Assembly (NCBI GenBank): GCA_011389575.1
Contig: JAABUB010000028.1
Location: 1-37,491, forward strand
Direction: 5' to 3'
From: Desulfotignum sp.
GTDB lineage: Bacteria > Desulfobacterota > Desulfobacteria > Desulfobacterales > Desulfobacteraceae
Length of the DNA: 37,491 nucleotides
Position numbers and translations under genes: made by a program. Below are positions 32,733 through 37,491 of the stretch, one piece after another; positions within the stretch are counted from its first letter, which is position 1; the number at the start of each line of letters is the position of its first letter. The notes under the pieces are model-generated. The model was not told where the DNA came from and did not search any database. It was given only the letters and a program-made list of their open reading frames with translations.

Positions 32733-34085
32733 ATGCATGATAAAATATTGCAGCTGTCAGAGGACCGGCTGCTCACCCGCCGGCAGTTTTTAGGATTGTC
32801 TGTCACCGTATCCGCTGCAGGCCTGCTCCAGATTTGTGGCTGTGCAACAGATCCTGTGACCGGCCAGCGCCAGCTGATGATGATGTCAAAAAACCAGGAA
32901 ATCGCTGTGGACCGTCAGCAGGCTCCGTTTCAATTTTCCTCGGACTACGGGATTATCCAGGATCAGGCCCTGAACCGGTATATCAATCAGGTGGGACAGG
33001 ATCTGGTGTCCCATGTTCACCGGCCGGCCATGCCCTATAATTTTCAGTGTGTCAATGCGACGTATATCAATGCCTATGCCTTTCCCGGCGGATCCATTGC
33101 CGTAACCCGGGGGATTTTGCTGCGCCTGGATAATGAGGCGGAACTGGCGGCGCTGCTGGGCCATGAACTGGGCCATGTCAATGCCCGCCATACAGCGGAA
33201 CAGATGTCTAAAAGCCAGCTCTCCTCTCTGGTGGTGGGAGGACTTTCTGTTTTGATGGATTCCCAGGCCAAAGGTCTTGGCAATCTGACCCAGCAGCTGG
33301 GAGCACTGGGCCAGGGACTGTATCTGGCCAAATACAGCCGGGACAATGAACGGGAAGCAGATTTTCTGGGCCATGAATATATGGTAAAATCCGGATACAA
33401 TTCCAAAGGGTTTGTGGGTCTCATGGAGATGCTCAACACCTTGAACAAGCAGAAACCCTCATCAGCACAAATGCTTTTCTCCACGCATCCCATGAGTGAC
33501 GAGCGCCTGGCAGCAGCTGTCCAGCGGGACCAGGGTCCTTATAGCCAAACCAGGAATGCCTCTTTGTTAAAGGAGCGGTACATGGACCGGATCGCCGGGC
33601 TGAGACAAAAAAAAGCGGCTGTCCTGTCCATGCAGGAAGGAGAAAAATATCTGGGCCGGGAAAAGTATGACAAGGCCAGAACTGCTTTTGCATCCGCCCT
33701 GGGTCAGGCAAAAGATGATTATACCGCCCATGTGCTTATGGCAAAATGCCTGCTCATCCAAAAAAAGCCTGCTGAGGCAGCATCCTATGCCGGCGCAGCC
33801 ATTGATTTGTATCCTGCCGAATACCAGGGCCATTATGTGGCAGGTCTTGCCCATGTGAAAACCAAACAGTTTTCCCGGGCCTATGAAAATTTTGTCAAAG
33901 GTGATCAGCTGCTGCCGGGCAATCCCCAGTTGATTTTCTACAAAGGGTATGCACAGGAAAATCTGGGCAGGCAGCAGGCAGCGGCAGCTGATTATACCGC
34001 TTATTTGAAAATGATCAATTATACCTCCAACCAGTATTCCCGGTATGCCTACCAGCGGTTGAAAGAATGGGGTTATGTCCAGTAA
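32733..34085 (+). CDS. M48-family metalloprotease with TPR repeats (BepA/YfgC-like)
   Basis: Envelope zinc protease of 450 aa. The N-terminus has a twin-arginine-like signal (LTRRQFLGLS, about residues 14-23) and a Cys motif QICGCAT that could serve as lipobox. The M48 domain (about 60-270) has HELGH with zinc ligands His144 and His148 and the third ligand in NEREADFLG. Residues about 290-440 contain TPR-like repeats (YDKARTAFASALGQA, FSRAYENFVKGDQLLPGNP). This order matches BepA, which maintains outer-membrane LptD and BAM in Escherichia coli; a similar role is inferred. AAAGGA upstream of ATG. Confidence 0.93.
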   Translation: MHDKILQLSEDRLLTRRQFLGLSVTVSAAGLLQICGCATDPVTGQRQLMMMSKNQEIAVDRQQAPFQFSSDYGIIQDQALNRYINQVGQDLVSHVHRPAMPYNFQCVNATYINAYAFPGGSIAVTRGILLRLDNEAELAALLGHELGHVNARHTAEQMSKSQLSSLVVGGLSVLMDSQAKGLGNLTQQLGALGQGLYLAKYSRDNEREADFLGHEYMVKSGYNSKGFVGLMEMLNTLNKQKPSSAQMLFSTHPMSDERLAAAVQRDQGPYSQTRNASLLKERYMDRIAGLRQKKAAVLSMQEGEKYLGREKYDKARTAFASALGQAKDDYTAHVLMAKCLLIQKKPAEAASYAGAAIDLYPAEYQGHYVAGLAHVKTKQFSRAYENFVKGDQLLPGNPQLIFYKGYAQENLGRQQAAAADYTAYLKMINYTSNQYSRYAYQRLKEWGYVQ

Positions 34086-34110
34086 ATTTTTGGGGAAAGC
34101 CCATTGATTC

Positions 34111-35943
34111 ATGAAATTTAAAAGTCTTGGGCAATGTGTGCGGTTTCTGGAGCAGGAAAAAGAACTGGTCTGCATCAGCCAGACAGTGGACCCGCATCTG
34201 GAAATGGCTGAAATAACACGGCGGGTGTTTGATGCGGGTGGGCCGGCCCTGCTGTTTGAAAACGTAAAACATGCAAAATTTCCGGCCCTGTCAAATCTCT
34301 ACGGCACTTGGAAACGCACCTTAAAAATTTTTGAACCGGAACTGGATCAGGTAAAGGCACTGGTGGACATGAAATTTGCCCCCATGCAGGCCGTAAGATC
34401 CCCGGGCCGGCTGATCAAGGCAGGCCCGGCCCTGGCCCATTCACTGCCTGTGCCATGCCGGAGCCCCGGGGTACTGGTCCATTCCACCAGTATTGATAAA
34501 CTGCCGCTGATTACCTGCTGGCCCGAGGATGGAGGCGCATTCGTGCTTTTGCCCCAGGTGTTTTCCCAGGATCCTGATACGGATTCTGTATTGCGGTCCA
34601 ACCTGGGCATGTACAGAATTCAGCTTTCAGGCAACCAATACCGGATCAATGAGGAAGTGGGGCTGCATTATCAGCTGCACCGGGGGATCAGCACCCACCA
34701 CCAGAACGCATTGGCAAAAAACCAGCCGCTGAAAGTGACCATTTTCATCGGCGGTCCACCGGCCCATGCCCTGGCCGCGGTCATGCCCTTGCCGGAAGGG
34801 GTGCCGGAAATTGCTTTTGCCGGGGCCCTGGGGGGCCGCAATTTCAGGTATAGCCGCCATAAGGGGTTTGTCCTCTCTTCAGATGCAGACTTTTGCATCA
34901 CCGGCTGGGTCATGCCCCATCAGACAAAACCGGAAGGCCCCTTTGGAGATCATCTGGGATATTATTCCCAAACCCATGAATTTCCGTATATCCGGGTGGC
35001 TTCTGTGTACCACAGGCCCGGCGCTGTTTTTCCGTTTACCGTGGTGGGACGTCCCCCCCGGGAAGACAGCAATTTCGGCCGGCTCATCCATGAGATCACC
35101 CGCAATGCCGTTGCCAAAACCATACCCGGGGTCACAGCCGTCAATGCCGTGGATGCGGCCGGGGTGCATCCGCTGCTGCTGGCCAAGGCCAGAGAAGGCT
35201 ATCTGCCTTATGAAGAACCCATGCCCAGGGAGCTGCTCACCCATGCAAATGCTATTTTGGGAACCGGCCAGCTCTCCCTTGCCAAATACCTTTTGCTGGC
35301 CGCCCATGAAGACTGCCCGGATCTGGATGTGAACGATGAAAAAGCCTTTTTTGTCCATGTGCTGGAGCGCCTGGATTTTTCCCGGGACCTGCATTTTTAC
35401 ACCCGGACCACCATGGATACCCTGGATTATTCCGGCCGGCAGATCAACCAGGGATCCAAACTGGTGATGGCAGCGGCCGGACCTGTGAAAAGGCGGCTGT
35501 GCACCCGGCTGCCCGGGCAATTGTCGCTGCCGGAGGGGTTTTGCCGGGCACTGATGGCTGCCCCGGGCTTGGTTGTGGTTCAGGGACCGGCCTTTGTTTC
35601 CTATCCCCGGGCCAGACAGCAGATCAACCAGATCAAAACCTGTCTGCAGAAAACAGATGACCTGACTGGTCTGGCCCTGGTGGTGGTGGTGGATGATGCA
35701 CGGTTTTGTGCAGACACCTTTGCCAATTTTTTATGGGTGACCTTTTTGCGGTCCAATCCTTCCCATGATATTTACGGGGTTAAGGAAAAAACCGTTTACA
35801 AACACTGGGGGTGTGAAGGGCCTTTGGTCATCGATGCCAGAACCAAGCCCTTTCATGCAGCACCCCTGGTACCGGATCCCGAGGTTTCCCGGCGGGTGGA
35901 GCAGATGGCCTGCAAAGGCGGTCCGCTATACAAGATACTATGA
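34111..35943 (+). CDS. UbiD-family decarboxylase
   Basis: Prenyl-FMN-dependent (de)carboxylase of 610 aa; UbiD itself is about 490, so this is a long member comparable to menaquinone or aromatic-acid decarboxylases. Seen: the prenyl-FMN site region EGPFGDHLGYYS (about residues 271-282), a preceding FAGALGGRNFRYSRHKG, and RPPREDSNFGRLIHEITRN. The last about 130 residues, after RLPGQLSLPEGF, form a further domain. Candidate role is quinone biosynthesis (futalosine-pathway or UbiD type) or aromatic-acid metabolism. The required UbiX is encoded at 24667-25236 on the other strand. Confidence 0.9.
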   Translation: MKFKSLGQCVRFLEQEKELVCISQTVDPHLEMAEITRRVFDAGGPALLFENVKHAKFPALSNLYGTWKRTLKIFEPELDQVKALVDMKFAPMQAVRSPGRLIKAGPALAHSLPVPCRSPGVLVHSTSIDKLPLITCWPEDGGAFVLLPQVFSQDPDTDSVLRSNLGMYRIQLSGNQYRINEEVGLHYQLHRGISTHHQNALAKNQPLKVTIFIGGPPAHALAAVMPLPEGVPEIAFAGALGGRNFRYSRHKGFVLSSDADFCITGWVMPHQTKPEGPFGDHLGYYSQTHEFPYIRVASVYHRPGAVFPFTVVGRPPREDSNFGRLIHEITRNAVAKTIPGVTAVNAVDAAGVHPLLLAKAREGYLPYEEPMPRELLTHANAILGTGQLSLAKYLLLAAHEDCPDLDVNDEKAFFVHVLERLDFSRDLHFYTRTTMDTLDYSGRQINQGSKLVMAAAGPVKRRLCTRLPGQLSLPEGFCRALMAAPGLVVVQGPAFVSYPRARQQINQIKTCLQKTDDLTGLALVVVVDDARFCADTFANFLWVTFLRSNPSHDIYGVKEKTVYKHWGCEGPLVIDARTKPFHAAPLVPDPEVSRRVEQMACKGGPLYKIL

Positions 35944-35993
35944 CCGGATACTCTCGCCGGGAGCTTCTTACGCTGTCTCTTTGGTATAGACCC

Positions 35994-36182
35994 GTGGCGG
36001 GCGGTCTTTGCTGGTCTCACCTGTTTGTCCCGTTTGACAGCGTGTATGGCATGCTTTGCTAAACGGCAAAAACTGCGGGCAGGTATGTCCTCAAACAGTT
36101 TGCCGTTCTTAACGCTGCGCATGCCTTACACGCTGTAACAAACGTGGCAAAATGGTTTCGACCAGCAAAGACCGCCCGCCAC
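35994..36182. repeat. 189-base long imperfect palindrome
   Basis: Outer arms 35994-36016 and 36160-36182 are perfect 23-base reverse complements. Inside them 36031-36054 pairs with 36119-36144 (23 pairs, one mismatch and a two-base bulge), and 36062-36075 pairs with 36096-36107 (12 pairs, two-base bulge), leaving a terminal loop of about 20 bases. About 58 base pairs in one nested structure indicates a structured RNA, a DNA-level palindrome element or an inactivated mobile unit. No T-run follows. Confidence 0.85.
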
Positions 36183-36242
36183 TGGAGGTTGAAACAGACG
36201 TCGACAAACAGGTAATGCAGACTCTGGACCCGTTTGACAGCG
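36029..36242 (+). repeat. 14-base direct repeat 200 bases apart
   Basis: CCCGTTTGACAGCG occurs at 36029-36042, inside the left half of the palindrome, and again at 36229-36242, outside its right half; start positions differ by exactly 200 bases. In addition CCTGTTTGTC (36020-36029) is the reverse complement of 36203-36212. So the left half can pair with two different partners. Confidence 0.7.
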
Positions 36243-36273
36243 GTATTTTCCAGAGGTTACCCGCTGAATATTT

Positions 36274-36298
36274 CCTATAGCAGCGTGCACGCTATAGG
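36274..36298. repeat. short hairpin CCTATAGC/GCTATAGG
   Basis: Eight-base perfect arms 36274-36281 and 36291-36298 with a nine-base loop, placed directly between the two large palindromic structures. The GGGA that follows on 36297-36300 overlaps its end. Confidence 0.6.
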
Positions 36299-36300
36299 GA

Positions 36301-36462
36301 GCCCCTGGTGGTATCCTGTGAACGGACCGTCAGAGCCGGAGGGGGCCTGGTAAAATATGCCGGGATGCTTTGAAGCCAGAGAATGGATCACTGTATTTCA
36401 TTTTTCACATGGAACCAGGCCCCCGCAGGGTCTCGGGCCGGGCACAGGATACCACCAGGGGC
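36301..36462. repeat. 162-base element with 20-base perfect terminal inverted repeats
   Basis: Bases 36301-36320 (GCCCCTGGTGGTATCCTGTG) are the exact reverse complement of 36443-36462. A second perfect 11-base inverted pair (36341-36351 with 36414-36424) lies nested inside, with a weaker 5-bp stem between (36324-36328 with 36429-36433). GGGA flanks both ends (36297-36300 and 36463-36466), as a 4-base target-site duplication would. It encodes no protein. Either a miniature inverted-repeat transposable element or a structured RNA. Confidence 0.7.
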
Positions 36463-36602
36463 GGGACCGGTGACAGAGTGGTGCAGCAAAAGGTCGAAAA
36501 CCCGGGATGCTTATAGCAAATATTCAGGTCAGCCAATTATTGATTGGAATTGTCCCGCGTATCTGTTACATTGCGATTCTGACCCAGCGGAGGTGGGCGG
36601 TC

Positions 36603-37268
36603 ATGTTTAAACGATTGAAATTTGTGATTTATACCCGGCCGTTTATCTGGTTTGCTTTTTATCTGGTGCAGGGATACAGCAGAACCCTGCGGCTTCGGGT
36701 TGAAAATGAAGACTGCTGGAAAAAACTTCTGGATCAGGGGATTCCTGTGCTGTTGTGCACCTGGCACCAGCAGTTTTTTTCCGCCATCAGGCATTTCAAA
36801 ACCTATGCCCGCTACAACCCCGGGCTGATGATTTCCCGAAGCCATGACGGGGACCTCATATCCGGGGTGGCCAACCGGGTGGGATGGCATACCCCGCGCG
36901 GGTCTTCTTCCCGGGGGGGTAAAGAGGCCATGCATGCCATGATCGCCCATTTAAAAGAATACGGTTTCGGCGCCCATATCCTGGACGGCCCCAGGGGACC
37001 CATGGGGAAAATAAAACCCGGGGTCATCCGCATGGCCCATGCAGCCGGGGCCAGGGTGGTGCCGTTTACGGTGACGGCAGACAATGCCTGGTTCTTTCAT
37101 TCCTGGGACCGGTTCATGCTGCCCAGACCGTTTTCCCGGGTATGTATCACCTTTGGCCCCGAGGTTGTGCTGGACCCGGTTGATTCTTCTGAAGGGTTTG
37201 AGCAGCAGCGCCGGGATCTGGAGAACCTGCTTCTGCCCAGATTGTTTCATCTTTGCAACAAGGAGTGA
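36603..37268 (+). CDS. DUF374 / lysophospholipid acyltransferase-like protein
   Basis: Protein of 221 aa from ATG 36603, with GGAGG upstream; the frame extends to 36507, but homology starts at MFKRLKFVIYTRPF. Typical DUF374 elements: VLLCTWHQQFFSAI, ISRSHDGDLISGVANRVGW, RGSSSRGGKEAM, HILDGPRGPMGKIKPG and GARVVPFTVTA. The WHQ and DGPRGP motifs correspond to the acyltransferase HX4D-like and substrate regions. Members are thought to act on lipid A or phospholipids at the inner membrane; the acyl acceptor is unknown. It is followed after 4 bases by a membrane protein gene. Confidence 0.88.
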   Translation: MFKRLKFVIYTRPFIWFAFYLVQGYSRTLRLRVENEDCWKKLLDQGIPVLLCTWHQQFFSAIRHFKTYARYNPGLMISRSHDGDLISGVANRVGWHTPRGSSSRGGKEAMHAMIAHLKEYGFGAHILDGPRGPMGKIKPGVIRMAHAAGARVVPFTVTADNAWFFHSWDRFMLPRPFSRVCITFGPEVVLDPVDSSEGFEQQRRDLENLLLPRLFHLCNKE

Positions 37269-37272
37269 TTTT

Positions 37273-37491
37273 ATGGAAGAAAGACCGCTGTCCTCTGTGT
37301 TTTTTCATTTCCGGTTCAAGTTTCTGGCCATTACCTGCATTGCATTTCTCATGTTTGTCATCCTGTCGAGTTCTTCTGATTTCAGCCAGTTTGCCGACAG
37401 TATGCAGTTCAAGCTCATGGGCCCGTTTTTCGTCATCTCAGGACTGATGTTTCTGGTATTCAGAAAGTTTCCCATAAAGTGTCCCCATTGC
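37273..37491 (+). CDS. membrane protein with zinc-ribbon-like CPHC (3' end outside window)
   Basis: Partial gene of 73 codons seen, cut by the window end. ATG 37273 follows AGGAGTGATTTT. Two hydrophobic segments (about residues 16-33 and 46-63) are followed by KCPHC at the window edge, so a cytoplasmic zinc ribbon may come next. No family recognised. Four bases behind the DUF374 gene, so likely co-transcribed. Confidence 0.7.
   Translation, partial: MEERPLSSVFFHFRFKFLAITCIAFLMFVILSSSSDFSQFADSMQFKLMGPFFVISGLMFLVFRKFPIKCPHC

Larger units (their letters stand above)
35944..36602. other. 659-base non-coding block with long structured repeats
   Basis: No credible protein gene here. It contains the long hairpin 35994-36182, a pair of 14-base direct repeats, a small hairpin 36274-36298 and the terminal-inverted-repeat structure 36301-36462. 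A frame upstream of the DUF374 start extends to 36507 but shows no family similarity before 36603. CGGGATGCTT occurs twice (36361-36370 and 36503-36512). Confidence 0.7.

Noticed and set aside
35994..36462. Retron ncRNA or integron attC array
   Set aside because: No reverse transcriptase or integron integrase nearby, and the outer arms are much longer and more perfect than attC sites. TAACAAACG at 36136-36144 resembles an attC core but no matching GTTRRRY end is placed correctly.
35994..36462. Known housekeeping RNA (RNase P, tmRNA, 6S, SRP)
   Set aside because: The conserved cores of these RNAs that I can recall are not present.
1..37491. CRISPR array, tRNA or rRNA genes, intact insertion sequence
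   Set aside because: No regularly spaced repeats, cloverleaf candidates, rRNA-like sequence or transposase frames were found on reading the window.

Overview
The window looks like chromosome of a strictly anaerobic, probably sulfate-reducing member of the Desulfobacterota (Desulfobacteraceae-like). This is inferred from the sensor-protein N-terminus PTYKELEARVRELE, the Cys-rich sensor tail (ILPICMHCKKIRDD), ETF-linked dehydrogenase genes and the gene repertoire. No rRNA or tRNA gene, CRISPR array or intact transposase was seen. Most genes are moderately GC-rich. The stretch at about 16.2-20.0 kb is visibly more AT-rich and holds several broken or shortened genes, so it looks like accessory DNA.

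Layout. 1-3.07 kb (minus): a small unknown ORF, a FecR-domain protein, an OmpA-type lipoprotein and a CHASE2 histidine kinase cut by the window edge, coupled as one envelope-signalling operon. 3.16-4.41 kb (plus): an MFS transporter. 4.6-9.1 kb (minus): an RpiR/SIS regulator, a PAS-PAS-HisKA protein without an ATPase domain, a NodI/NodJ-like ABC exporter pair and an SDR. 9.38-15.08 kb (plus): a catabolic operon divergent from rpiR, with an FAD-linked oxidase of the alkyl-DHAP-synthase type, EtfB, EtfA, an SDR and an FGGY sugar kinase. Its promoter has a 17-bp spacer and is preceded by two palindromes of the form GGAAAwwTTTCC, which are likely RpiR operators. 15.3-16.1 kb (minus): an Mth938-domain protein and a GNAT acetyltransferase.

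16.2-20.0 kb is the accessory stretch: a YggL-like protein, a shortened ParD-like antitoxin with a degenerate neighbour, an AT-rich nicotinamidase-like/NadE pair, a miniaturised PAS-sensor remnant, a zinc-ribbon small protein and a small lipoprotein. 20.0-25.2 kb (minus): a DUF6544-like protein, small unknown genes, a truncated phenylacetate-CoA ligase, an MBL-fold hydrolase, a histidine phosphatase and UbiX. 25.3-29.8 kb (plus): a PNPOx-like protein, arginase and a 986-aa protein that joins an MrfA/YprA-type helicase to an MrfB/YprB-type exonuclease. 29.9-32.2 kb (minus): sirtuin and MurJ. 32.35-37.49 kb (plus): a small membrane protein, a BepA-like M48/TPR protease, a UbiD decarboxylase, a structured non-coding block, a DUF374 acyltransferase and a partial membrane protein.

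The strongest leads are: (1) the RpiR-controlled FAD-oxidase/ETF/SDR/kinase operon, which suggests ETF-coupled oxidation of a polyol or hydroxy-sugar; (2) the non-coding block 35994-36462, with two very long inverted-repeat structures, one having 20-bp perfect ends flanked by GGGA on both sides; (3) the MrfA-MrfB fusion; (4) the kinase-like protein without a catalytic domain, just upstream of an ABC exporter.
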